Below, piece after piece: positions 9,207 through 18,448 of a stretch of DNA of 64,000 bases. Position 1 is the first letter of the stretch. Each line of letters starts with the position of its first letter. The notes beneath the pieces were generated by a model. The model worked only from the letters and a program-made list of their open reading frames with translations, had not been told where the DNA came from and made no database searches. The DNA is from CAZNSX01 sp964575845 (GTDB lineage: Bacteria; UBA8248; CAZNSX01): NCBI GenBank assembly GCA_964575845.1, contig CAZNSX010000006.1:1-64000 (forward strand), written 5' to 3'. The position numbers and the translations under genes were made by a program.

Positions 9207-10565
9207 TCAATCAAAAAGCTCTTTCGCCCTTTCCCATACCCCGTCGGCCAGCCTCTGCCCCTCCCTCATAGCCTCCTTCTCATCAACTGTCTTCACAACC
9301 CCATCTTCCACCACGACTTGCCCGTCAACTATCACATGAGTCACATCGCTTCCGTTGGCATTATAGACGATGTTGGGAACGAGCTGGGGCTCCCTTATGG
9401 GGTTCACCCACGGGGTCTCAAGGTCAAGGAGAAAGATATCAGCCTTTTTCCCGGCCTCAAGAGAGCCTATCTTATTTTCCATTCCCAGGGCTATTGCCCC
9501 TCCCATCGTGGCCATCCAGAGAGCTCTATAACCGTCTATTATCCCCGTATCACCAGCCTGGACCCTTGCCAGGAGGATTGCTGCCCTCATCACCTTCCAC
9601 ATATCATTGGAGAGCCAGTCTGAGCCCAGCGAAACATTGAGCCCCTTCCTGTATACTTCCCGCATCGGCGGGAAGTATCCCCGCTTGCCCACGAGGAATG
9701 CAGTGTGGGACATCTTGGCCTTCGTCTCCTTCATCAGGTCCACTTCCTCCTCCGACATGAAAACGCAGTGGACGCCGATGAAATCCGGGCCCAAGATTCC
9801 GAGGTCACGGCAGAATTCGACAGAGCCCTTCCCGTAGCATTTCCGCATGAACTCCACCTCGCCCGGTATCTGGGCGAGATGAATATGGTAGCCCACCCTC
9901 AATCTTTCATTGAGTTCCATAACCTTGACAAAGGTCTTCTCTGAAAGGGTGTCAGGGGAGAAGGGAGCAAGACGGCACGTTATCCTACCATCGGCCTTCC
10001 CGTCCCATTCCTCTATCAGCTCAATGGCTGCGTCCACGGTTTTCTTTCCTGTATCACCATCAAATTGCCTTGTTAGATTTCTTGGGCCGAGCCCGGTGAG
10101 GTCGGCCTCATATATGGATTCGGCCAAGACCCCTCTGATACCGAGGTCTCTTACCACCCTTGCGGCCTCCCCTTGATACCACCAGGTCTCATTTATGCAG
10201 GTGGTTCCCGTCTTTACCATCTCCATGGCGTGGACCATGGAAGGCAAATAGACCTCCTCAGCCTTTATGTATTTCGCCTGAAGGGGCATGGCGACCCTGA
10301 AGAGGCCGCCGCTCACAGCAGGGAGGTCCTCAGTGAGACCTTTGTTGAAGGCGCCCATGAGGTGAGTGTGAGTGTTAATAAGCCCTGGAAGGACGGCCTT
10401 CCCCGAGGCGTCAATGACCTTATCGGCCTTAGGCTCCCTCATCGCTTCTGGTTTTCCCAGCCGCGAGATGCGGTCTCCTTCTATGAGGAGGGAGCCCTTC
10501 TCTATCGTCTGCGACTCTCCCGCCATGGGGATCAGGTAACCATTCTCGATTAGAATGCTGCTCAC
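9207..10565 (-). CDS. Amidohydrolase-family deaminase/chlorohydrolase-like (TrzN/SAH-deaminase type)
   Basis: The 452-residue enzyme has the metal-dependent amidohydrolase fold: beta-sandwich N-terminus, VLPGLINTHTHLM with His66 and His68, a HIHLAQ histidine pair in mid-protein, GVHCVFMSEEEV, and the NVSLGSDWLSND Asp, closed by GSLEAGKKADIFLLD. This set is typical of the cytosine deaminase/atrazine chlorohydrolase/SAH deaminase group, which removes amino or other groups from heterocycles using Zn or Fe. The substrate is not predictable. It is first in a two-gene minus-strand unit with the DJ-1-like protein. Confidence 0.85.
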   Translation of the reverse strand: MSSILIENGYLIPMAGESQTIEKGSLLIEGDRISRLGKPEAMREPKADKVIDASGKAVLPGLINTHTHLMGAFNKGLTEDLPAVSGGLFRVAMPLQAKYIKAEEVYLPSMVHAMEMVKTGTTCINETWWYQGEAARVVRDLGIRGVLAESIYEADLTGLGPRNLTRQFDGDTGKKTVDAAIELIEEWDGKADGRITCRLAPFSPDTLSEKTFVKVMELNERLRVGYHIHLAQIPGEVEFMRKCYGKGSVEFCRDLGILGPDFIGVHCVFMSEEEVDLMKETKAKMSHTAFLVGKRGYFPPMREVYRKGLNVSLGSDWLSNDMWKVMRAAILLARVQAGDTGIIDGYRALWMATMGGAIALGMENKIGSLEAGKKADIFLLDLETPWVNPIREPQLVPNIVYNANGSDVTHVIVDGQVVVEDGVVKTVDEKEAMREGQRLADGVWERAKELFD

Positions 10566-10856
10566 CTTTTCATTCCTCTCTTGATGGGGAGAAAAGAAGC
10601 CTTCTGCTCCTTCGGGCTATTATCTTGCATGATATTGTTCTGTCGGCAAGAGCCTTGACCAATGGCGGCTGGAATTCTTGGATTCAGCTTCCAGTCACGA
10701 GCAAGAACTGACAACGACGTAAAGAAACTGGAAAAGGACGACTATTCTAACATTCCCACCATTAGCCCATGCGCAGCGATTGTGGGCCTAATGCACTCTC
10801 CCTCCTTTCACCAAAGGCTTCGAAAAGATTCGCCCGTTAATCAGCTTTCTTGATAT

Positions 10857-12350
10857 TCATACTGAAATCTTTAGGCGCCTGTAAAGTGGAGAGAATATGA
10901 TGAAGATAGCAATGAGTAGGATTATGAGGCTCATGGGACGGGTGAAAAAAGTTGTTATATCGCCGCGAGACAAGATCATGGCTCGCCGGAAATTGTCCTC
11001 GAGCAGACGGCCAAGGATAAGACCCAAAATGATGGGAGCGGGGTGGATCTCAACCTTTCGCAAAATGAACCCCAGAAAGCCAAATAACATAGCCACGCCG
11101 ACGTCAAAGCAACTGTTTCGAATAGCGAAGGAGCCCACCATGCAAAATATCAGGATCACCGGCAACAAGATGTGCTTAGGGATCATAAGCATTCGAGCGA
11201 AGAAGCGAGCTCCACAGAGGCCCATGAGCCCGGTCAAAATGATGGAGACGGTCATCCCGATGAAAATGGCTGAGACGAAGACGGGATGAGTCTTGAACAA
11301 CACGGGGCCCGGCTGAAGACCATGGATAATGAGGGCTCCTATGAGGACTGCCGTCATGGAGTCACCCGGTATTCCCAGGGTTAGCATGGGGATCATGGCC
11401 CCACCGACGCTGGCATTATTGGCCCCCTCTGGGGCGGCTATCCCTTCCGGGATGCCGGTTCCCATCTCTTCGCTTTTGTGCGATATGCGCTTCTGTATCC
11501 CATAGGATACGATTGAGGCAATCGTAGGCCCTGCGGCAGGGATGGCTCCGATAAAGGTTCCGATGAAAGAGGAGCGAACAATGATGGAGCCCAAATTCTT
11601 TAACTCGCCCAATGACGGGATTATTTTCTCCAATTTTTGCACCACATGAGTGCTGCGCTTGATTATCTCCACCTGGTAGAGGATTTCGGCTATACCAAAA
11701 AGCCCGATCATCACCGGGATGAGCTCCAGTCCACTTATCAGGTACGGCGTGCCCATAGTGAACCGGGGGTAAGCGGTCATGGGGTCTTCGCCGACGGTTC
11801 CAAGGAGGAGGCCTATCACCCCACCTATCAGACCCTTGACGACCGAAACAGCCGAGATGTAGCTGATGATGCTGAGTCCGAGAAGCACCAGGGCAACGAA
11901 CTCCTGAGACGCAAATTTCAGGGCAAATTCGGCCAGGATGGGAGCTATGAGAATGAGGAAGAAGAGGCCGACCACTCCCCCCAGGCATGAAGAGAGAGTA
12001 GCAATTCCGATGGCGCGGCCGGCTTCGCCCTTTAGGGCCATGGGATAGCCGTCGAGAACGGTGGCCACCGCTGCGGGTGTTCCCGGTACGTTCACGAGGA
12101 TCGCCGAGATTGAACCGCCGTAGACGGACCCAAAGTAGATGCCCATCAGAAAGACGATGGCGCGGTTTGGGTCTAAGCCGAAAGTCAGGGGGATGAATAT
12201 GGCGATTCCCATGGTTGACGTCAGTCCGGGGATAGCACCGAAGATAATGCCCAGAAAGGTTCCTAAGAGGGCAAGGAAAATCATGCCAGGAGAAAAGAAG
12301 AGGTCCGCGCTTGCGAAGTATAGATTAGCTGTATTGCTCAGAAATTCCAT
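10857..12350 (-). CDS. tctA: Tripartite tricarboxylate transporter, large permease TctA
   Basis: The 497-residue polytopic membrane protein begins with a hydrophobic segment containing the conserved FGAIPGL (residues 37-43) and later GGSISAILVNVPGTPAAVATVLDGYP, both diagnostic of TctA. About ten to twelve transmembrane helices are visible. It forms the transport channel of the TTT system, which takes up carboxylates with an ion gradient after capture by a periplasmic TctC. Its start overlaps the end of tctB by 13 bases, showing translational coupling. The tctC gene is 2.7 kb upstream in the same direction, separated by a flavoprotein/ferredoxin pair. Confidence 0.93.
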   Translation of the reverse strand: MEFLSNTANLYFASADLFFSPGMIFLALLGTFLGIIFGAIPGLTSTMGIAIFIPLTFGLDPNRAIVFLMGIYFGSVYGGSISAILVNVPGTPAAVATVLDGYPMALKGEAGRAIGIATLSSCLGGVVGLFFLILIAPILAEFALKFASQEFVALVLLGLSIISYISAVSVVKGLIGGVIGLLLGTVGEDPMTAYPRFTMGTPYLISGLELIPVMIGLFGIAEILYQVEIIKRSTHVVQKLEKIIPSLGELKNLGSIIVRSSFIGTFIGAIPAAGPTIASIVSYGIQKRISHKSEEMGTGIPEGIAAPEGANNASVGGAMIPMLTLGIPGDSMTAVLIGALIIHGLQPGPVLFKTHPVFVSAIFIGMTVSIILTGLMGLCGARFFARMLMIPKHILLPVILIFCMVGSFAIRNSCFDVGVAMLFGFLGFILRKVEIHPAPIILGLILGRLLEDNFRRAMILSRGDITTFFTRPMSLIILLIAIFIIFSPLYRRLKISV

Positions 12351-12853
12351 AACCAGTCGAGTTCGCCCAGGACCCCGCCCGGGAGCGCTACATTCACCAT
12401 GAGGTGGAAGACAACATATATGAGCACGGTGGTTCCTCCGGCGATGGCGAGGGCTCGAATTACTGAAGGAACTCTTAATGACTCACCATGGAGCTTTAGA
12501 ATCCCCCCAAAAAGAAAGCCGAACGTGGTGAGAATAAAACCCATGGAGGGCAGGAGCAAAAGATAAGCTCCAAGGAGAGTAGCGATGAACAGCAGGCTCC
12601 CCCAGGAACCCTTCTCGGCAACGTACGGGACGTTTTCTCTGTTCGACCAAGACCTCCCGCGGAAAACTCTCAAACTTTGCAGCAGCAGAATGATACCCAA
12701 TATGGCAAAGAGAACCGCCAGAAGGCGAGGATAAGCGGCGGGCCCTCCACCGTGCTTAATGCCCTCGGAGGAAGGAAAGGTGCCAACGACATAGAAGATA
12801 ATTAAACTGGTAGTAAGGATAAAGACACCCGTCAGGAAATCCCCGAGCCTCAT
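12338..12853 (-). CDS. tctB: Tripartite tricarboxylate transporter, small permease TctB
   Basis: The 171-residue protein has four hydrophobic helices (about 8-22, 43-58, 85-100 and 133-155), the usual form of TctB. It contains the conserved GPAAYPRLLA segment after the first helix. It pairs with TctA in the inner membrane. The gene overlaps tctA and follows the ferredoxin gene by 96 bases. Confidence 0.9.
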   Translation of the reverse strand: MRLGDFLTGVFILTTSLIIFYVVGTFPSSEGIKHGGGPAAYPRLLAVLFAILGIILLLQSLRVFRGRSWSNRENVPYVAEKGSWGSLLFIATLLGAYLLLLPSMGFILTTFGFLFGGILKLHGESLRVPSVIRALAIAGGTTVLIYVVFHLMVNVALPGGVLGELDWLWNF

Positions 12854-12949
12854 GGATGCTCACCCGCCCAAATCTACCGGGCTTGACCTCGCCCGCAGGG
12901 AACAAGAGGCCCACTCAAAGATGCTTCCCGGCGAGTTGCTAGTATATCC

Positions 12950-13174
12950 TCACCAGGGCAGCACCGCTGGCTCTGGCCGTTCGGGCGAGACGTAGATGGC
13001 GTCCTCAGGACAGTCCATCTCGCATAGGTAACAGCTCATGCAGTCGTTCGGGTATTTGACAAAAATGTAGCCTTTCGCCTCGCGGTCTTCTTTGCCGAAG
13101 ACGTCCATGGGACAGATATTGTAGCAGATGGCGCAATGGTTACATCGCTCGTAGTCGATGCTTTTTATGGTCAT
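12950..13174 (-). CDS. 2x[4Fe-4S] ferredoxin, AprB-like partner of the flavoprotein
   Basis: The 74-residue protein is a bacterial-type ferredoxin. Cluster one uses C11-x2-C14-x2-C17-x3-C21-P, cluster two C45-x2-C48-x2-C51-x3-C55-P. The linker and C-terminal tail resemble the iron-sulfur subunit family next to FAD subunits of the adenylylsulfate/fumarate reductase type. It starts one base after the stop of the flavoprotein gene, so the pair almost certainly forms a complex, the ferredoxin passing electrons to or from the flavin. Confidence 0.88.
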   Translation of the reverse strand: MTIKSIDYERCNHCAICYNICPMDVFGKEDREAKGYIFVKYPNDCMSCYLCEMDCPEDAIYVSPERPEPAVLPW

Positions 13175-13175
13175 C

Positions 13176-14924
13176 TCAGAGCTTCCTCAAGCCGGGTGGC
13201 CGCATTAACTCCAACGGCGGTTTGATGTGGTCGAAGAGGGAGGGGATGTCCTGGGTCCAAACCTTCAGCTCTCCATTGGCTCTCTGTATGTAGACCCACT
13301 TCAGCCAGTTCCCGTTATCCGTGATAGGATAGTCCTCCCGAAAATGAAAGCTTCTGCTCTCTTTGCGGACCAGTGCGCAGCGAAGCATGGCTTCGGCGAT
13401 CTCAACCATATTCTTCGCTTCTTGGGCCTTGACGAGCTCGTGCAGGTCGGGCGCGGCGATGTTGCCGCTTTCCTCATCGCGGAGGCGCTCCACCTCGGCA
13501 AGAGCCTCGAGCAGGGTGGTTTCGTTCTTGATGAAAGCCACTCTGTAAGGCACGATGGTTTTTTGCAGGTGATAGACGACGTCGTCGGCCCTCACGCCAT
13601 CCCCTCGCCCCAGAGGTTCCATCATTTTGTTAGTGAGGGATTCCACGAGCCCCAGGAGCCGAGGGTCGTCCCAATCCGCGTTCTCAGCAGATGCGATGTA
13701 TTCTTTGGCATGAGTGGCCGCCTCGTTACCCGACACGACCGCAAAGGCTATGTTCACTCCGCTGAAGGCATAGCCCCCGTGAGGGGGCTCACAGGTCACG
13801 TCCCCGGCGCCATAAAGCCCGCGCACATTAGTCTCGCACTTAGTGTTGATGTCGATGCCGCCCCCGCTCTCCACCGTCCCGAGAAAGGCGGTCATCCAGG
13901 GAATGCGCTGTTTGAATGGGTCGATCCCCGCCCGGTCCCATTTGCGGAAAGTCTCGGGAAGCACCTTTCGCAGCAGAGCCTGATCTTCGGGCTTAACTGC
14001 GGTGAGGTCGAAGTGAATGGGTCCACGGCCCTCGTGGACCTCCCGGGCCAGGGCGAGGCACTTCACCTGCTCGTTGGCCCGATTTCCCAGAACGGGGTCG
14101 TATTTCGGCATGAATTCCTCGTCGCGATTGTTGTACCACTTGCCGCCCGACCCCACGAAGAGGCTGAGGCCGTGTATGTCGTGGTCTCGCGAGCCCGTGT
14201 TGGAATTCCAGATCTCCATGTTACGCAAGATAACCCCAGCCCGCAGGGCCGCCGCCTGGAGGTCACCCGTGATGTTGCGCTCGCCCAGGAAACCGCCGCG
14301 AAAAGCGCAGCCGGCGCTGGCTATGATGGTGGCCGCAGACCTGATGAGCACTCTCTGGCCGTTGCGATAATCATAGCCAAGAGCTCCCATACAGCGCCCC
14401 TCTCGCACGATGAGCTCGTTCAGCATCACTCTCTCGAGGAGCTGCACTTTCCGCCGAATTGCTCGCTTGCGGAGGGTCTCCATGATGGGAATGGAGTGCA
14501 TGGTGGCATGCCCTGTCTGCTGGTGACCTCGGCTGCGGCGCCGCAGGATCCCTCCCGATCCGTCCAATTCAAAGACCTGGTGGCCGAACTCCTCCCCCCA
14601 TGCCTTAATTTTCATGCTGATGTCATAACACCTTTCCCACAGGAGCTTGACCCATTCATGGTCGCAGATATACTCTCCAGACCTTATTGTCTCCTCTATC
14701 CAGATGCTGAGTTCATCGCCCGGCAAGGGCAGGGCCCAAATGCCGGCCGCGAAGGTGCTTTGCCCCGTCCTCGCCATGCGGCCCTTGTCCGCCAGCACCA
14801 CGCGCTCGATACCCACATCGCGTGCTACGTTCGCGGCCGTGCCACCCGCAAGTCCTCCTCCGATAACCAGAAGGTCGGCATCCGCCACGCAATCCACCAA
14901 TTCAGCAAGCTTCCTCTGGGGCAT
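13176..14924 (-). CDS. FAD-dependent fumarate-reductase/AprA-like flavoprotein
   Basis: The 582-residue protein opens with an FAD Rossmann motif (VIGGGLAGGTAANVA, residues 20-34) and has the GQSTFAAG flavin loop, a GLYGAGDVTCEPPHGGYAFSGVNIA C-terminal flavin block and the helical C-terminal domain of the SdhA/FrdA/AprA group. It contains ETNVRGLYGAGD in place of the SdhA sequence, and no partner like SdhB or SdhC is present; its partner is the 74-residue ferredoxin. It is probably cytoplasmic and oxidises or reduces an organic acid. Its place inside a TTT transporter operon suggests that the imported compound is the substrate (inference). True sulfate-pathway AprA is unlikely because sat and qmo genes are absent. 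Confidence 0.87.
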   Translation of the reverse strand: MPQRKLAELVDCVADADLLVIGGGLAGGTAANVARDVGIERVVLADKGRMARTGQSTFAAGIWALPLPGDELSIWIEETIRSGEYICDHEWVKLLWERCYDISMKIKAWGEEFGHQVFELDGSGGILRRRSRGHQQTGHATMHSIPIMETLRKRAIRRKVQLLERVMLNELIVREGRCMGALGYDYRNGQRVLIRSAATIIASAGCAFRGGFLGERNITGDLQAAALRAGVILRNMEIWNSNTGSRDHDIHGLSLFVGSGGKWYNNRDEEFMPKYDPVLGNRANEQVKCLALAREVHEGRGPIHFDLTAVKPEDQALLRKVLPETFRKWDRAGIDPFKQRIPWMTAFLGTVESGGGIDINTKCETNVRGLYGAGDVTCEPPHGGYAFSGVNIAFAVVSGNEAATHAKEYIASAENADWDDPRLLGLVESLTNKMMEPLGRGDGVRADDVVYHLQKTIVPYRVAFIKNETTLLEALAEVERLRDEESGNIAAPDLHELVKAQEAKNMVEIAEAMLRCALVRKESRSFHFREDYPITDNGNWLKWVYIQRANGELKVWTQDIPSLFDHIKPPLELMRPPGLRKL

Positions 14925-15091
14925 CGTTGACGCTCCTTCCCCCCTTAGGGCAGAGATATACCATCCCCCCTCAATATCAGTGACCCTCCCTGGATGTTAC
15001 CTGAGAGGACACCCAAGGAAGACTCGCCCGACTACCAAAAAGAAGAGATTTTTCCCCTCAGCAGTTCACGGGATCGGGTTCAGCCGCCCGG

Positions 15092-16093
15092 CTATTTCCG
15101 CGGGGCGCGCCACAGTCCGAGCTCTTTGATCAGGGTCCGGAGCATCGCGTCCATCTTATCCGAATACTCCGTGAAAGCCTCCCTATCCCTGTAGACGATA
15201 CCCACCAGAGCCTTATTGGCGCGCTCGATAAGCTCTGGGTCTTTCAACGCCTTGGCCATGCTTTTGTCGAGAAATTCAACTATCTCTTTGGGAGTTCCCT
15301 TCGGTGCGAAGAGGCCGTGCCAGCTCCCCATGACGTAGTCGATGCCCTGTTCTCTGAAGGTCGGATACTCGGGATAAAGTGGGTTCCGCTCTTCGGCGGC
15401 TATGCCTAACACGCGAATCTTTTTCGCCTCGACCAACGCGCGGAAGGAGCTCGGAACCGCGAGCTGGGTTTCCAGATGACCGCCGGCCAGAGCCACCGAA
15501 GCACCGGCATCTCCCTTGTGCGGGATGTTTGCTATCTCGACCCCGGCTGCTTTTGCGAACGAACCGGCGAAGATGTGTGAGCCAGAGCCTATACCGGCGA
15601 TGCCGTTGCGAACCTTCCCAGGGTTTTTCTCAGCATAGCCTACCAGCTCCTTCAGGTCGCGCCATGGAGAGTTCACATTGACCGCGATGGCCGCAGGGTC
15701 AAAGTTTACCTGGCAGATGAGCTCGTATTCTTTGAGGTCTGTCGGAGTGACCTGGGAATACTGGGTCGTCCAGAATCCGATTGAGAAAAATCCCAGGGTG
15801 TAGCCATCGGGCTTGGCCCTTGCCACTTCCTTGGCGCCGATGACGCCGGCCCCGCCCGGCTTGTTTATGATGACCGCTGTTTGGCCGAGATACTTCTCAA
15901 AGGTCGGCATGATGACACGCGCGGTGAGGTCGGTGCGGCCCCCAGGGCTCCAGGGAACTATCACAGTGACCCGCTTGGCGGGATACTTCGCTGCGGCGGC
16001 ATATGCAGGTAACGCCACGCAGACCATCAAGAAGCAGATGGCCATTACGAGGAAAAACCCCTGCCACCGCCTTGCTCTTTGCCTATTTCCCAT
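15092..16093 (-). CDS. tctC: TTT solute-binding protein (TctC/Bug family)
   Basis: The 333-residue protein has a signal peptide (basic start, hydrophobic core to about residue 30, ALPAYAAAA cleavage region) and the Bug fold motifs YPAKRVTVIVPWSPGGRTDLTARVI, VINKPGGAGVIGAKEVARAKPDGYTLG and the SGSHIFAGSFAKAAGVE block. It captures a carboxylate in the periplasm for TctA/TctB. GGAGGGCAACGTC precedes the ATG. It is the first gene of the unit and is divergent from the aspartate dehydrogenase gene, the two sharing a 284-base promoter region. Confidence 0.93.
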   Translation of the reverse strand: MGNRQRARRWQGFFLVMAICFLMVCVALPAYAAAAKYPAKRVTVIVPWSPGGRTDLTARVIMPTFEKYLGQTAVIINKPGGAGVIGAKEVARAKPDGYTLGFFSIGFWTTQYSQVTPTDLKEYELICQVNFDPAAIAVNVNSPWRDLKELVGYAEKNPGKVRNGIAGIGSGSHIFAGSFAKAAGVEIANIPHKGDAGASVALAGGHLETQLAVPSSFRALVEAKKIRVLGIAAEERNPLYPEYPTFREQGIDYVMGSWHGLFAPKGTPKEIVEFLDKSMAKALKDPELIERANKALVGIVYRDREAFTEYSDKMDAMLRTLIKELGLWRAPRK

Positions 16094-16377
16094 GACGTTG
16101 CCCTCCTCTCTTTTCTACGATTACCGATTTTGGAAAACCACTTACGACCATAGGTGGATCCCTAGCATTGGCGGCGATAAAGAGGTGTTCGCGCGGAAGC
16201 CCCTTTATTTCCCTTAGGAAGGCTTGGAGGCAATACTACATTGAAGAACTCGGTGCCGCAACCTCCATAAACTCTAAGTCTCTGAAAATTAGCTTGATTT
16301 ATCATTCCAGCGGCAATATCTTTGCCCCCGATAGCTAGCGAAGGCAAGTTTTCGGCGGAAGAAGGGAGGACAGTGAG

Positions 16378-17193
16378 ATGCGCATAGGTCTCATCGGCTG
16401 TGGTGCCATAGGCAGCGTCATAATCAAGGCCATTGCGGCGGGCGAGGTTCCCGGTGCAGAGCTTGTAATCGTGGCAGATCAAATCAAAACTCCCGCCGCG
16501 GAAGAGGCGGTTAAGACCTTGGGCTCTTTCTTCACCTCGGATACCGAAGAGGTTCTTGAGCAAGCCCTGGACCTGGTGATAGAGGCCGCCACCCAGGAGG
16601 TCGTAAGAGAATACGCTCCCAAGGTACTCAAAGCCAAAATGAACCTCATGATAATGAGCGTGGGAGCTTTGGTTGATGGGGAGCTCAGGGAGCAACTCCT
16701 GACCCTCGCTCGGGAAAATGGCTGTAAGGTTTACTTCCCCTCAGGGGCCATCGGCGGTTTGGACGCGATAAAATCATCAAACATCGGCGAGCTGAGGGAA
16801 GTGACCATCATTACCATTAAGCCGCCCGAGGCCCTTGAAGGAGCGCCCTACATAGAGAAAAAGGGGATCGACCTGGCTGCGATCAAAGAGCCCACGCTCA
16901 TCTACGAGGGCGCCGCCCAGGAGGCCGCGCGCGAGTTTCCGAAGAACATAAACGTATCCGTGGCCTTGAGTCTCGCGGGCATCGGGCCGGAGCGGACCAG
17001 GGTGGTTATCACAGCCGACCCCAAAGAAACTCGCAATATCCACATAATCGAGGCCAAGGGCGATTTCGGTGAAGGAAAGTTCGAGGTGGCTGGTCTGCCG
17101 AGCCCCGATAACCCCAAGACGAGCCACCTGGCCGGACTGTCCGCTGTTGCGACCCTGAAAAAGATCACCGACCCATTCCAGGTCGGGACCTGA
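16378..17193 (+). CDS. nadX: L-aspartate dehydrogenase
   Basis: The 271-residue protein starts MRIGLIGCGAIGS, an NAD(P) Rossmann motif, and contains the family-specific PSGAIGGLDA block (residues 121-130) and PKNINVSVALSLAGIG near the C-terminus. The length fits NadX (~265). The enzyme interconverts aspartate with iminoaspartate/oxaloacetate and ammonia, either for NAD synthesis with NadA or in nitrogen metabolism. No nadA or nadC is in the window. Its divergent placement against a carboxylate TTT operon suggests a link to C4-acid/aspartate metabolism (inference). Its 3' end converges with the nitrilase gene. Confidence 0.88.
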   Translation: MRIGLIGCGAIGSVIIKAIAAGEVPGAELVIVADQIKTPAAEEAVKTLGSFFTSDTEEVLEQALDLVIEAATQEVVREYAPKVLKAKMNLMIMSVGALVDGELREQLLTLARENGCKVYFPSGAIGGLDAIKSSNIGELREVTIITIKPPEALEGAPYIEKKGIDLAAIKEPTLIYEGAAQEAAREFPKNINVSVALSLAGIGPERTRVVITADPKETRNIHIIEAKGDFGEGKFEVAGLPSPDNPKTSHLAGLSAVATLKKITDPFQVGT

Positions 17194-17245
17194 AGCTTAT
17201 CGTTCGCTGCGGACTGAAAAGTCAGTTTTTTCAGGTCTTCGGCCC

Positions 17246-18355
17246 TCAATCTTCCTGGCCCTTCTTCAGCGCATTCAGCTCGGCCTTGAGGCGCGCGACC
17301 TCACCCTCGAGCTCTTGAACCGTTTGGTCCTTTCGCTGCGCCAAGACCGCCGCCGCTTCGTCCTCCCGCCTCACCTTGGGGAATCCCGCGGTGGTAGGGA
17401 TCATAGGGCCGGGTCCCAGGTCGAGGCGGACGCAGTCCCACCGCGAATCCTTACCCACCGGGTCTATGTAGCACTTGCGGCGGATGATGTCGTCCAGGTT
17501 GATGTCGGCTATCACGAGGCCCTCCTTTTCTTCCTCGGGGCCGGCCACGTACTCTCCGATGGGGTTGATGACTCCGCTCCCGCCGATGAACCCCCAGTGG
17601 GCGTTCTCCATGCCCGCAAACTTTGTCCGCTCCGCCTTCTCCCTTAGCTTCGGCTCCATCCAGGGTGCGGCAAGCACGACGAAGCAGGCGGCCTCCAGCG
17701 CATAGCACCGCGAGGCATAATCGTCAACGGGCTTGTTGCTGCGCTTGCCGGGCCCGAAATCCGGCCACCCGGCCCAGCAGGCACAGTGTATCTCCTCACC
17801 CTGCATCATGAGGGAGTACTTGAAAAGGGGCTGCAGATGCTCGTAGCAGATGAGGCCGCCGATTCGTCCGATGTCGGTCTCGACCACATGGAAGAGGTCC
17901 TCGTGGGTGCCCCTCATGTGCAGCACTCTTTCCCTGTGGCTCGGCGTGAGCTTTCTGTGATGGCCTATGAGCTCGCCCTTGGGATTCATGAAGATGAGGG
18001 TATTGTAGAGGACGCCCTGATAAACGGGCACGACCTCGTTCACCCCAATACAGACATAGACGCCCGCCTTCTTGCAGGCCTCACCAAGCGCCCGGGTCTC
18101 CTCTCCGGGCACCTGCACTCCCTCAAGGATCATCGTGGTCAGAAGGTCCGACCATTCGCGTTCCCGCCTAAGGTCCATTGACCAGTTTGGGAAAAGGGGG
18201 ATGAACCCCTCTGGAAATACCACGAGCTGCACGTCCTGCTTTCCCGCCTCCTCGATGATGTGGCAGGCCTTTTCCGTGGTGGCCTTCTTGTTCATCGGGA
18301 GGACGGACATTCCGTTGAAGGCCGCGACCCGCACTTTGCGATGCTTTTGGCTCAT
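17246..18355 (-). CDS. Nitrilase-family carbon-nitrogen hydrolase
   Basis: From the start at 18355 the protein has 369 residues. The Glu-Lys-Cys triad is complete: Glu49 (VVFPEGF), Lys135 (HHRKLTPSHRER) and Cys170 (GGLICYEHLQPL). The C-x-E-H-L-Q-P-L context and the RKL.P.H.ER block are typical of aliphatic or aromatic nitrilases rather than amidases. A Lys/Glu coiled-coil tail (LEGEVARLKAELNALKK) may help the helical filaments these enzymes form. The frame is open 30 codons further upstream, but GGGAGGAGCAAAC before 18355 fixes the start. Downstream of ubiD and an XRE-cupin regulator in one transcript. Confidence 0.88.
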   Translation of the reverse strand: MSQKHRKVRVAAFNGMSVLPMNKKATTEKACHIIEEAGKQDVQLVVFPEGFIPLFPNWSMDLRREREWSDLLTTMILEGVQVPGEETRALGEACKKAGVYVCIGVNEVVPVYQGVLYNTLIFMNPKGELIGHHRKLTPSHRERVLHMRGTHEDLFHVVETDIGRIGGLICYEHLQPLFKYSLMMQGEEIHCACWAGWPDFGPGKRSNKPVDDYASRCYALEAACFVVLAAPWMEPKLREKAERTKFAGMENAHWGFIGGSGVINPIGEYVAGPEEEKEGLVIADINLDDIIRRKCYIDPVGKDSRWDCVRLDLGPGPMIPTTAGFPKVRREDEAAAVLAQRKDQTVQELEGEVARLKAELNALKKGQED

Positions 18356-18448
18356 GTTTGCTCCTCCCTGCATCTTTATCCCTTTGATTTCGGTAGGCTC
18401 TACAGCCTTGTTGGCCCTTGATTTTCCCCTTGCCCTTCTCGCCATGGC

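Noticed and set aside
13227..14930. 567-codon plus frame
   Set aside because: Antisense to the flavoprotein gene in a GC-rich region; the minus-strand product has all expected motifs.
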